From: DASRAJ01 sp035638255
Lineage (GTDB): Bacteria > Bacteroidota > Bacteroidia > Chitinophagales > UBA10324
Length of the DNA: 64,000 nt
Assembly (NCBI GenBank): GCA_035638255.1
Contig: DASRAJ010000133.1
Span: 44,126 to 108,125, forward strand
Reading direction: 5' to 3'
How positions within the stretch are numbered: the stretch's first letter is position 1; each line of letters starts with the position of its first letter. A program made the translations under genes and the position numbers. The notes beneath the pieces were generated by a model that was not told the origin of the DNA, ran no database searches, and saw nothing but the letters and a program-made list of their open reading frames with translations. Below, in pieces: positions 7,387-15,311 of this stretch.

Positions 7387-9804
7387 ATGAAGCTGATCCG
7401 TTTCGTGATTGCATTAATAGTTGCAGTAGTTCTTGTCTGGGGATTCAATGTCAAGTTGGGTGACCTTCCTCCTGTCGGAAAATTCTTTTCTCCCTTTACC
7501 GGTTTCTGGCAAAACAATGAAGTGAAAAATTTTCCTTCATCTGAATTGAAGCTTCCCGGACTGAAAGATAAAGTGATTGTGATGATGGACGACAACCTGG
7601 TGCCGCACATTTTCGCGAACAACAACCACGATTTGTATTTTGCCCAAGGATACATCACGGCAAAGTATCGCTTATGGCAAATGGAATTTCAGACGGCAGC
7701 AGCAGCGGGAAGGGTTTCAGAATTTATAGGAGCAAAGGCCATTGAATATGATCGTCAGCAGCGAAGATTCGGGATGGTGTATGGCGCTGAAAATGCACTG
7801 AAAGAAATGATGAAAGATGCTGAGTGCAAAGAGGCTGTAGATGCGTACACAGAAGGTGTAAATGCATGGATCAATGCTCTCTCAGCAAAAAACTTTCCGG
7901 TAGAATACAAATTACTTGATTACCAACCTGAGCAATGGACGCCGCTGAAATGTGCGTTGCTTTTAAAGTTCATGACGTACGATCTTGCCGGGCGCAGTGA
8001 TGATTTTTATGTCACAAATATTTTGAAGAAGTATGGTGAAGGCGTCATTGACTCACTGTTCAACGGTCGTCCCTTCATAATGGATCCGATTATTCCGCAG
8101 GGAACACCCTGGGATTTTTCACCGTTACCGGTTCCACCCACGCCACAAAGTTTAATTGCTGATGATCCTGCGCTGCCATTCGATCATCAACCCAATCCAC
8201 TGAACGGAAGCAACAACTGGGCGGTAGGCGGAGCAAAATCTGCAACCGGTTTTCCCATTCTTTGCGGCGATCCGCATTTAGGTTTAAACCTTCCATCACT
8301 GTGGTTTCAGATTCAGTTGGTGAGCCCTGATTGCAATGTATGTGGAGTTTCATTGCCCGGCACACCTGCAGTGATCATCGGCTTCAACCGGAAAATTGCC
8401 TGGAGTGAAACGAACGTTGATGCTGATGTGCTCGATTGGTACAGTGTGAAATTTAAAGATGCTTCGTGCAATGAATATTTTTTTAATAATGAATGGAAGT
8501 CCGCTGCAAAGAGAATTGAAGTGATCAAAGTGCGCGGCGAAAGAGACGAGATTGATACGATCGTATTCACGAATCACGGGCCGGTGGTTGCTATGGCAAA
8601 TCAAAAACCGTTTCATGAATTTATTCCGCGGGGTTTTGCAATGCGGTGGCTCGGGCATGATCCTTCAACGGAAATGAAAACATTTCTGCTCCTCAACCGC
8701 GCGCAGAATTATGATGAGTATGTAAATGCCCTGAGTTACTTCAGTTGCCCCGCACAAAATTTTGTGTACGCCGATGCTGATAACAACATCGCGATCTGGG
8801 TGAATGGAAAATTTCCTCTCAAGTGGAAAGAGCAGGGAAAATTTTTGATGGAAGGAACAAAGCCCGAGTATGACTGGCAGAGTTGGATTCCGCACAATGA
8901 GGACCCGCATGTAAAAAATCCACAGCAAGGTTTTGTGAGTTCGGCAAATCAAACTCCTGCTGATTCTACTTATCCATATTATCTCAACTGGCGTTTCGAA
9001 ACATTCACCCGCAGCCATCGCATCAATGAGAGATTGACGCAGATGAATCACATCACCGCTGACAGCATGCGCTTGTTACAGTTTGATGAGAAGAATTTAA
9101 CTGCATCAACTGTCTTGCCTTCAATGCTTGCATTGCTCGATCAAAGCAAGCTGGATGACAGACAGAAGAAAATCGCAACAGTATTACAGGACTGGAATGA
9201 TATTGCGGGTGCAGAGAACATAGAGCAAACTATTTTCAGCCGCTGGTGGAATCTTTTACAAGCGGCGATTTGGGATGATGAGTTTGGTAAAGAAGGAATG
9301 ATGTATCCTGAACCTGATGTCACCATGCGAACCATTGTAAATAATATAAATCAAAGCTGGGTTGACAACAAGAATACTCCCGTGGTTGAAACGCTGCAAG
9401 GCCTGGTAAATCAAACGTTCATTTCCGCTCTTGATTCTCTCTCAAATCAAAACGGCCCTGATTATCATCAGTGGACCTGGGCGAAAATTAAAGACACGCA
9501 CATAAATCACTTGCTTCGGATACCCTCATTGAGCAGAACATTTGTGAATACGGGAGGGAATGCCGGCATCGTGAATGCATCGGGCGCAGATCATGGTCCA
9601 TCCTGGAGAATGATTGTGGAACTGGGAAAAGATCCGCACGCGTATGGAATTTATCCGGGAGGGCAATCGGGAAATCCCGGCTCAGTATTTTATGATAACA
9701 TGATTGATCGCTGGGGAGAGGGAAGGCAGAATGAATTGGTGTTTCTTCATTCAGCCGGTGAAAAAAATTCGCATATCGTATCAACCACAACTTTGAATCA
9801 CTAA
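7387..9804 (+). CDS. Penicillin acylase family (Ntn-hydrolase) protein
   Basis: 805 residues from the ATG at 7387 (a GTG two codons earlier is also possible). An N-terminal hydrophobic segment (LIRFVIALIVAVVLVWGF) acts as signal or anchor. The protein is the size of the S45 family precursor. The predicted autocatalytic cleavage site is at GSNNW with Ser275 as the N-terminal nucleophile of the beta chain, followed by the typical SGxPILCGDPHLGL-like block. The family hydrolyses amide bonds of N-acyl compounds such as penicillins, cephalosporins, acyl-homoserine lactones or cyclic lipopeptides; the substrate is not predictable here. The small membrane protein gene starts 3 bp after the stop, so the two are probably co-transcribed. 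Confidence 0.92.
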   Translation: MKLIRFVIALIVAVVLVWGFNVKLGDLPPVGKFFSPFTGFWQNNEVKNFPSSELKLPGLKDKVIVMMDDNLVPHIFANNNHDLYFAQGYITAKYRLWQMEFQTAAAAGRVSEFIGAKAIEYDRQQRRFGMVYGAENALKEMMKDAECKEAVDAYTEGVNAWINALSAKNFPVEYKLLDYQPEQWTPLKCALLLKFMTYDLAGRSDDFYVTNILKKYGEGVIDSLFNGRPFIMDPIIPQGTPWDFSPLPVPPTPQSLIADDPALPFDHQPNPLNGSNNWAVGGAKSATGFPILCGDPHLGLNLPSLWFQIQLVSPDCNVCGVSLPGTPAVIIGFNRKIAWSETNVDADVLDWYSVKFKDASCNEYFFNNEWKSAAKRIEVIKVRGERDEIDTIVFTNHGPVVAMANQKPFHEFIPRGFAMRWLGHDPSTEMKTFLLLNRAQNYDEYVNALSYFSCPAQNFVYADADNNIAIWVNGKFPLKWKEQGKFLMEGTKPEYDWQSWIPHNEDPHVKNPQQGFVSSANQTPADSTYPYYLNWRFETFTRSHRINERLTQMNHITADSMRLLQFDEKNLTASTVLPSMLALLDQSKLDDRQKKIATVLQDWNDIAGAENIEQTIFSRWWNLLQAAIWDDEFGKEGMMYPEPDVTMRTIVNNINQSWVDNKNTPVVETLQGLVNQTFISALDSLSNQNGPDYHQWTWAKIKDTHINHLLRIPSLSRTFVNTGGNAGIVNASGADHGPSWRMIVELGKDPHAYGIYPGGQSGNPGSVFYDNMIDRWGEGRQNELVFLHSAGEKNSHIVSTTTLNH

Positions 9805-9807
9805 GTC

Positions 9808-10170
9808 ATGATGTTGTTTTTTCTTATTACGATCTTCAGTTTTCTTCTGCAACTGTTTCTCCCCTGGTGGAGTATGGCTATTGCTGCATTCGTGATCTCA
9901 TTTCTTCTTGGGAAAAAACCCTGGCAGGTTTTTTTAGCAGCGTTCTTTGCTTGTGGAATTGTTTGGTTACTCATGGCATTATACACGCATTTCATGAAAG
10001 GAGATTTGATGACCAATCGCATTGCAGGATTGTTGTTCCTACACGGAAGTTTAGTGCTGTATATCGGAGTATTTTTAATTGCTGCTATCGTTGGAGGATT
10101 TGCAGCCCTTACCGGTTTTTATCTCAAAGAAATTTTCAAACCAAAAAAATTAATCACCGGCACGTGGTAA
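9808..10170 (+). CDS. Small integral membrane protein of unknown function
   Basis: 120 residues with three to four hydrophobic segments (about 1-17, 19-38, 41-60 and 75-105). No signature motif is recognised. Its start lies 3 bp after the acylase stop codon, so it is probably in the same transcript and translationally coupled. The length and hydrophobic pattern argue for a real gene. Confidence 0.7.
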   Translation: MMLFFLITIFSFLLQLFLPWWSMAIAAFVISFLLGKKPWQVFLAAFFACGIVWLLMALYTHFMKGDLMTNRIAGLLFLHGSLVLYIGVFLIAAIVGGFAALTGFYLKEIFKPKKLITGTW

Positions 10171-10420
10171 TAATGGGAATTATTTATTCATGCCACGCGA
10201 ATTGGGTGTACGACGAATTTCCGTAACTGAGTTCTTGAAAATTTCAAATTTCAAACGTCAAGAAAATTTCAAGAAGAAAAATTTCAAACACAAACACAAC
10301 TCGAAACTTTGAACTTTGCGCTTTGAATCTTTCTTGAACTTTGTCCCGATCAATCGAGATGATCCTTGCGGTTTCTCATCGGTGTAATCTTTTTTTTAAA
10401 ATCGGTGTAATCCTGTCATG
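10171..10420. repeat. Intergenic low-complexity stretch with TTTGAACTTTG / TTTCAA words
   Basis: This 250-bp gap is made of repeated 'aaatttcaa' and 'ctttgaa' words followed by a degenerate TCCCGATC/GATC-type palindrome at 10343-10360. No gene is seen. A similar word mix precedes the M49 peptidase gene at 19065-19135. Confidence 0.5.
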
Positions 10421-10428
10421 TAGATTTG
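10421..10428 (+). promoter_or_regulatory. Probable -7 box (TAGATTTG)
   Basis: Matches TAnnTTTG and ends 10 nt before the permease start codon, giving a very short leader, as at 6470. Confidence 0.5.
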
Positions 10429-10438
10429 CATTCACTCC

Positions 10439-11674
10439 ATGACCCTTCTTGAAAATATCAAACTCGCGCTTCGCGCTATTCGCAGCAATCTTGTGAGAAC
10501 GATTCTTACGTTTCTCATTATCGCGTTCGGAATCATGGCGCTCGTTGGAATTCTTACTGCTATTGATAGCCTGAAAAGCAAGCTCAATTCAAGTTTCACA
10601 TTCATGGGAGCGAACACATTCACCATCTCGCGGAAATGGACTCAAATACAGGGGGAAGGCGGTGATAATAATTGGAAGCCGAGTGCTCCCATCATATATA
10701 CCCAGGCAATGGAGTTCAAAAGACGCTTTGAATTTCCCTCCCTGATTTCCATCGGGATGATGTTCAATCGTGGCCAAACGGTGGAACACGGAAGTAAAAA
10801 AACAAATCCCAATGTGTCTGTGTATGCAGTGGATGAAAACTTTCTTAGTGCCAAGGGATTCGAGATTGCCCGCGGCAGGTATTTTACACCGCGGGAAATA
10901 AATCTGGGAATACCCGTGATTATTTTGGGGCCGGATGTGGTCCTGAAAATTTTTACTGATAAGGAAGACCCCATCAACCAGGTTGTTTCGGTAAAAGGCA
11001 ACCGCTATCGCGTCGTTGGAATTCTCAAGTCGAAAGGATCAAGCATGATGCTAAGCGACAATCGCACATTTCTTCTCCCGCTAATGAATGCGAAGCGAAA
11101 TTATATTGGCCCGGACTATAGCTGGCAAATAGGCGTCACTGTTAGTAAAGTGGAGCAATTAGATCCCGGGGTAGATGAAGCGAAGGGCATCATGCGTAAC
11201 ATTCGCCGCCTGCGTTTGGGTGCAGATGATGATTTTGAAATCGAGAAGAGCGATGAGTTGGCAAATACGTTGTTCAGTCAGCTCAAATATATCCGCTATG
11301 GCGCCGTCGTCATTGGCATCATCACACTCTTTGGTGCGGCCATTGGTTTGATGAACATCATGCTCGTGTCTGTGACGGAGCGCACGATGGAAATTGGAGT
11401 GAGCAAAGCGCTGGGCGCCACCAAAAAAATGATACGCCGCCAGTTTCTGGCTGAGGCGATTGTGATCTGCATCCTCGGTGGATTGCTCGGTATTGTGCTG
11501 GGTATTTTGATTGGCAATGTTGTCTCTATTATCGTTGGCGGAAGTTTCATAATCCCCTGGATATGGATTGTGGCCGGAATTATTTTCTGCTACATAGTGG
11601 GATTGATTTCCGGATTGTATCCTGCAATAAAAGCTTCTAACCTTGATCCCATTGAGGCGCTGCGATACGAGTAG
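10439..11674 (+). CDS. MacB/FtsX-family ABC transporter permease
   Basis: 411 residues with the MacB permease build: a first membrane helix (about 18-40), a large periplasmic MacB_PCD domain (about 41-280), and a C-terminal FtsX domain with three helices (about 283-310, 335-362 and 372-398), including the family segment EIGVSKALGATKKMIRRQFLAEA. It ends NLDPIEALRYE, the usual C-terminus of the family. These permeases work by mechanotransmission with an ABC ATPase and often an adaptor. Neither partner is adjacent, so the substrate and complex are unknown. It converges on the next gene with an 8-bp gap. Confidence 0.92.
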   Translation: MTLLENIKLALRAIRSNLVRTILTFLIIAFGIMALVGILTAIDSLKSKLNSSFTFMGANTFTISRKWTQIQGEGGDNNWKPSAPIIYTQAMEFKRRFEFPSLISIGMMFNRGQTVEHGSKKTNPNVSVYAVDENFLSAKGFEIARGRYFTPREINLGIPVIILGPDVVLKIFTDKEDPINQVVSVKGNRYRVVGILKSKGSSMMLSDNRTFLLPLMNAKRNYIGPDYSWQIGVTVSKVEQLDPGVDEAKGIMRNIRRLRLGADDDFEIEKSDELANTLFSQLKYIRYGAVVIGIITLFGAAIGLMNIMLVSVTERTMEIGVSKALGATKKMIRRQFLAEAIVICILGGLLGIVLGILIGNVVSIIVGGSFIIPWIWIVAGIIFCYIVGLISGLYPAIKASNLDPIEALRYE

Positions 11675-11675
11675 C

Positions 11676-11691
11676 GCAAAATTTATTTTGC
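11676..11691. terminator. Bidirectional AT-rich hairpin between convergent genes
   Basis: GCAAAAT-TT-ATTTTGC forms a 7-bp stem spanning the end of the minus-strand gene and lying just past the permease stop. It is placed to end transcription from both sides. Confidence 0.4.
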
Positions 11692-12327
11692 TTCTTCAAC
11701 AACTTTTTTCTTCCAATCAAAATTGTAGTGAACGCCAAGACTGAGGTATTTGTAAACAGTCGCGTAACTATAGCCTCCCGAACTTTGAGATTCTGAGTAA
11801 AAATGCAAACCCAAATTAAGGTTGAGCAAATCAGTGTTAAGTGAAATTCTTTTTGAAACAAAATATTCAAATCCGATTGTAGGCCCAAGAGTAAGATAGC
11901 TGCTCTTCTCAGCCAACGTACCACTATAAGATCTTCTAACGAGTGAATAATAAAAATCAAGAGAAGGAGAAAAGTAAAAGTTTCGGAAAAGCTTTATCTT
12001 AAATAAACCACCTGCGTAGCAAGTGCCAAGAAATTCTCGGTGGTGAAATGTGTCTTCGGTGGCGATATAGACAGTTCTGCTGTTAAATCCCAATCCTAAT
12101 CCAGCTTCGAGATAGAATTTATTTTTTACGCGGAATTCACCTGAAAGAAAAGTTGCCGGAAGTCTGACTGTCTTGTAGAATGTCTCTCCCGAAAGACTCC
12201 TGATGTAACCGACCGGACTTGCGAATTCAAGCATTGCAGAATTAAAATAGAATGGATACTTATCATTCATCTGTGCCTCGCATGCAATTGCAAGAAGAGA
12301 AAAAATCAGCGTCACTGTTTTTTTCAT
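11683..12327 (-). CDS. Outer-membrane beta-barrel candidate, tandem paralogue 1
   Basis: 214 residues. Signal peptide MKKTVTLIFSLLAIACEAQ, then alternating amphipathic strands typical of a small porin-like barrel (for example FYLEAGLGLGFNS, LTLGPTIGFEYFVSKRISL, YLSLGVHYNFDWKKK). It shares a distinctive block with the next upstream gene: LFRNFYFSPSLDFYYS here against LFRNAYFTPSIDFYFD there, then a GFEYFVSKRISLNTDLLNLNLG-type block. The two genes therefore look like a tandem duplication. They are 11 bp apart on the same strand and probably form an operon. Function unknown. Confidence 0.75.
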   Translation of the reverse strand: MKKTVTLIFSLLAIACEAQMNDKYPFYFNSAMLEFASPVGYIRSLSGETFYKTVRLPATFLSGEFRVKNKFYLEAGLGLGFNSRTVYIATEDTFHHREFLGTCYAGGLFKIKLFRNFYFSPSLDFYYSLVRRSYSGTLAEKSSYLTLGPTIGFEYFVSKRISLNTDLLNLNLGLHFYSESQSSGGYSYATVYKYLSLGVHYNFDWKKKVVEEAK

Positions 12328-12338
12328 CCGGAAGAATT

Positions 12339-13028
12339 CTACTCCGAAGATACTTTCTTCATGTCAAAACTATACCGCACTCCCAAACCAAGAATGCGAT
12401 GAGTAGTGAGCAGCGGAAATTTACCGGAGCTTCCAATGCCGATATTGATGTTGAATAAATCAGCACGAAGAGAAAAACGATTTGAGATAAAATACTCAAT
12501 GGCTGCAGAGGGTCCTACGGAAATGGACCAGCTATCAGGTTCGGTAATGGAATATTTGTCGAAATAAAAATCAATGGAAGGTGTGAAGTAAGCATTCCTG
12601 AAAAGGAAAAGTTTTAATGTGCCGCCCGCATAAAAAAAAGAACCTGCCTGGAAGTAAACTGCTTTTGAAACGGTGTCACCGGGAATGTTCAGATTTGGAT
12701 CGGAAGGATTTATCTGGGTAATTGACCCGATATGGAAAGCCCCTGCCCGCAGATAGAGTCGTTGATGTGCCCAAAATGAAATCTCAATGTTATCAGGATA
12801 AAACGCATCCTGCGCAAACATGCCGGGAATGTAGCTATGTTCAATTCCAACAGACCATTCATACTTGGGGATGTAAGTGTAGTAGAATAAAGTATCGTTT
12901 GCCGCAGTGGAGTCAGGCACCTGGGCTGAGGCGGCTTTGAACAATAGCAGGCAACAGAACAGGGCAAAATTTTTTGTTCTGTCCAAAGGACTCCTTCCCG
13001 GGAAATGTTCGGGCAGTGGATTCTTCAT
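12339..13028 (-). CDS. Outer-membrane beta-barrel candidate, tandem paralogue 2
   Basis: 229 residues if the start is the ATG at 13028; in-frame starts at 13052 and nearby would add up to 8 residues. The signal-like segment (TKNFALFCCLLLFKAASAQ) lies unusually far in, at about residue 19. The mature part has alternating beta strands ending in GLGVRYSFDMKKVSSE, parallel to its downstream paralogue. It is first in a probable two-gene operon, divergent from the DUF2027-Smr gene (71 bp between start codons). Function unknown. Confidence 0.75.
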   Translation of the reverse strand: MKNPLPEHFPGRSPLDRTKNFALFCCLLLFKAASAQVPDSTAANDTLFYYTYIPKYEWSVGIEHSYIPGMFAQDAFYPDNIEISFWAHQRLYLRAGAFHIGSITQINPSDPNLNIPGDTVSKAVYFQAGSFFYAGGTLKLFLFRNAYFTPSIDFYFDKYSITEPDSWSISVGPSAAIEYFISNRFSLRADLFNINIGIGSSGKFPLLTTHRILGLGVRYSFDMKKVSSE

Positions 13029-13084
13029 TTGAATTCTCATATTCATTTTCACAAGGCAATAATCGGTGAGACGTTTCTACAGAG

Positions 13085-13092
13085 TAATTTTG
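13085..13092 (+). promoter_or_regulatory. Probable -7 box (TAATTTTG), near-leaderless transcript
   Basis: TAATTTTG fits TAnnTTTG and ends only 6 nt before the ATG at 13099, so the message would be leaderless or nearly so. Confidence 0.45.
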
Positions 13093-13098
13093 TCATCA

Positions 13099-14097
13099 AT
13101 GAAAAAAGAGAAATTTTCTATAGGAGAAAAAGTCTTCCTTGTTCACTTGCAGGAAGAAGCCGTCATCAACCGAATTATTAATGATGAGCTTATGTATGTG
13201 GGGGTGGGTGAAATGGAAATTCCTGTATTCACTTCCGACGTGAGTCGCGAAGTTACGGAATCAAAAATGGAACGGCCGGATCAGGGCAATTCCTCGTTAC
13301 CTCAGGAGAAAAATTTGCCGTCTGAAAAAATTGAGAAAACGAATAAAGGCATCTTTCTCTCCCTCGAGCCTGTGAAATCCGGAGGTGAAATCTCTTCATT
13401 CAACATCTTCCTCATCAACGACACCGCTTTTCCGATTGACTTCAATTATTACTTCTTCACGCATGACCAAATTCATTTTGCACTGAAGAAATTGCTCGTG
13501 CCTTACAATTACCTGATGCTTCATTCCATTGAATATGATTTGCTCAATGAAACTCCCGCTGTGCAATTGGAAGTTCGTGATGTGATGAATCAAAATTTCA
13601 GAGGGAAAATGGATCAGAAGATCAAGCCGCAGAATTTCTTCAACAAGCTTTTTCTCACGCCCATCATTCAAAAAGAAACATATCAGTACAAGGTACAAAC
13701 GCAATCGCTCCAGCCAAAAAAAGAAGAGCGCAAAGAACAGGTTGGCTTTGATGCCGAGGTGCTCAAGCAGATGATGATGGACACACCGGTGATTAAAGAC
13801 AACGAGACTGAATCTGCTGACATAGAGACGGATTTGCACATTGAGGCGCTTACAATGGATCACGGCACCATGGACGCATCAGAAATGTTACACGTGCAGC
13901 TGACTCGTTTTCAGCAGGCGCTGGACCGGGCAATTGCACGAAATGCAGGAAGACTTTACATGATTCATGGTGTTGGTTCCGGCAAATTGAAAAATGAAAT
14001 TCACAAAATGCTGAAAAGCTATAAGGAAGTGCGGTCATTTAATAATGATTATCATCCTCGTTATGGATATGGTGCGACAGAGATTATTTTGAAGTAA
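13099..14097 (+). CDS. DUF2027 and Smr-domain protein
   Basis: 332 residues from the ATG at 13099; an upstream in-frame ATG at 13066 would overlap the proposed promoter. The N-terminal two thirds match the Bacteroidota DUF2027 family (start MKKEKFSIGEKVFLVHLQEE, then a beta-rich domain at about 90-220). The C-terminal about 85 residues are a Smr domain: DLHIEAL in place of the usual LDLHG, and HGVGSGKLKNEIHKML for the HGxGxGxL motif. Smr domains bind or cut nucleic acids in MutS2 and related proteins. Whether this one is a nuclease is unknown, and the altered first motif may matter. Confidence 0.88.
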   Translation: MKKEKFSIGEKVFLVHLQEEAVINRIINDELMYVGVGEMEIPVFTSDVSREVTESKMERPDQGNSSLPQEKNLPSEKIEKTNKGIFLSLEPVKSGGEISSFNIFLINDTAFPIDFNYYFFTHDQIHFALKKLLVPYNYLMLHSIEYDLLNETPAVQLEVRDVMNQNFRGKMDQKIKPQNFFNKLFLTPIIQKETYQYKVQTQSLQPKKEERKEQVGFDAEVLKQMMMDTPVIKDNETESADIETDLHIEALTMDHGTMDASEMLHVQLTRFQQALDRAIARNAGRLYMIHGVGSGKLKNEIHKMLKSYKEVRSFNNDYHPRYGYGATEIILK

Positions 14098-14205
14098 GAA
14101 AACAAGGTTTGATACGATACACGATTCACGTACCACGACTTACGCATCGTTGATGTCGCCGTCGTAACTTTGTGAGCAATTTCAGTTGAGTTTTTCTTAT
14201 CGCGA

Positions 14206-14222
14206 ATCCCGATTAAATCGGG
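14206..14222. repeat. TCCCGATT-A-AATCGGGA palindrome upstream of RNase P RNA
   Basis: A perfect 8-bp inverted repeat with a single central base. It belongs to a palindrome type that recurs at 19115-19130, in degenerate form at 10343-10360, inside rnpB, and inside the M49 coding region at about 21016-21031. Confidence 0.55.
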
Positions 14223-14287
14223 AGAACTCGTGATACGTATATCGTTAGTCGTAAAGAAAAGCGAAAGCCATCGTTCTTTGAAAACTT

Positions 14288-14726
14288 TGCCGCAGGTTCG
14301 GCATTCGTTCCCGATAACAATCGGGATAGGAAAGTCCGGACAGCACAGAGCGCCGCACCACCTAACGGGTGGGCTCCGATTTTTATCGGAGAAGAAAGTG
14401 CCACAGAAAATAACTGCCCCGACTCGTCGGGGTGAGGGTGAAAACGTGAGTTAAGAGCTTCACGATTCGTCCCGGGTAATCGGGACGAAGGGGTAAACCT
14501 TGCGGGCTGAAAGGTCAAATACACTCCGCTTTTCTCATGAGCAATCAGGAGGAAGTGAATGGCTCGTTCAATTCCGTCCGGTCCCGATAGCTCGGGATGG
14601 TGATGGAAGCGGGGCGGGTAGACCGCTACATCCCGACAGTGATGTCAGGAGCAGATAAATGAGTGTCTGAGTTTCGTGATGAAAGTCGCGGGACAAAACA
14701 GAATCCGGCTTATGAATCTGCGGCAA
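14288..14726 (+). ncRNA. rnpB: RNase P RNA, bacterial type A
   Basis: The conserved P4 region is clear: AGGAAAGTCCGG at 14329-14340 and ACAGAATCCGGCTTAT near 14698-14713. The ends were set by the P1 helix: 14288-14300 pairs with 14714-14726 over 13 bp (one G-U). The 439-nt length is long for this RNA. Several peripheral helices are built from TCCCGAT/ATCGGGA-like arms (about 14312-14327, 14469-14484 and 14580-14597). It is the catalytic subunit that matures tRNA 5' ends, and it lies directly upstream of a tRNA gene. The T-run from 14727 just after P1 acts as terminator, so P1 doubles as the terminator stem. Confidence 0.95.
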
Positions 14727-14735
14727 TTTTTTTCT
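14714..14735 (+). terminator. rnpB terminator (P1 3' strand plus T-run)
   Basis: GC-rich CTGCGGCAA pairs with the 5' end of the RNA and is followed by TTTTTTTC. Confidence 0.6.
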
Positions 14736-14770
14736 TTGCGAATTGCGATACGCGAATTGCGAACCACGAC

Positions 14771-14778
14771 TATCTTTG
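14771..14778 (+). promoter_or_regulatory. -7 box (TATCTTTG) for tRNA-Lys
   Basis: Exact TAnnTTTG match 22 nt before the mature tRNA start, so the tRNA has its own promoter after the rnpB terminator. Confidence 0.6.
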
Positions 14779-14800
14779 CGCGCTCAAAAAAAGAGATGAC

Positions 14801-14873
14801 GATTCCGTAGCTCAGTTGGTAGAGCATAACACTTTTAATGTTGGGGTCGAGGGTTCGAGTCCCTCCGGGATCA
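14801..14873 (+). tRNA. tRNA-Lys (anticodon TTT)
   Basis: A full cloverleaf folds: acceptor GATTCCG/CGGGATC with one G-U pair, D stem GCTC/GAGC, anticodon stem TAACA/TGTTG with loop CTTTTAA (anticodon TTT), and T stem GAGGG/CCCTC with loop TTCGAGT. The discriminator base is A, and CCA is not encoded. Length 73 nt. Confidence 0.97.
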
Positions 14874-14880
14874 CTCCCAG

Positions 14881-14915
14881 AGCCGGCGAGAGAAATCTTA
14901 CCGGCTTTTCTTTTT
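14881..14915 (+). terminator. Rho-independent terminator after tRNA-Lys
   Basis: AGCCGG (14881-14886) pairs with CCGGCT (14901-14906), followed by TTTTCTTTTT. Confidence 0.7.
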
Positions 14916-15311
14916 CAGTGGTACTGCTATAATTCATGACCGGATATTTTTTCAGGCGTAAAACAAAAATTGATTTTGGAATTTAAGCTCATCGCATCCA
15001 CGATGCTTGATTTAAAAAAGAAGCACTTACTGTCCCGGAGCTATTTGCGGAAACAAAGAAAACCTGCCGAATATTCCTACAGGCGTGTTAGAAAATTCAT
15101 GTTCTGATTTTTGGATGAGAGAAAGGGAAATTGGAATTTTATCCTCCTACTCCTGACTGGCACTTCTCATATTCCACGAAGCCGCTTTCATTATTAATAG
15201 CGAAGACACGTGGTTTTGAGATTCTGAAATGCACATCCCGAAAAACTGATCGCGGTTTTTATGGGAGAAATTCAGAACGCTTAATTTTTATAACCTGTAA
15301 ATAGCATCATC
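14916..15311. other. Intergenic region without recognised features
   Basis: About 400 bp between the tRNA terminator and the ELWxxDGT gene. I see only short, unconvincing open frames and no clear -7 box. Confidence 0.5.

Noticed and set aside
14213..14932. Several frames over the RNase P RNA and tRNA
   Set aside because: The region folds as rnpB and tRNA-Lys; the frames are incidental.
14992..15106. Short 34-codon basic frame before the ELWxxDGT gene
   Set aside because: No export signal, motif or ribosome site; length within chance expectation.
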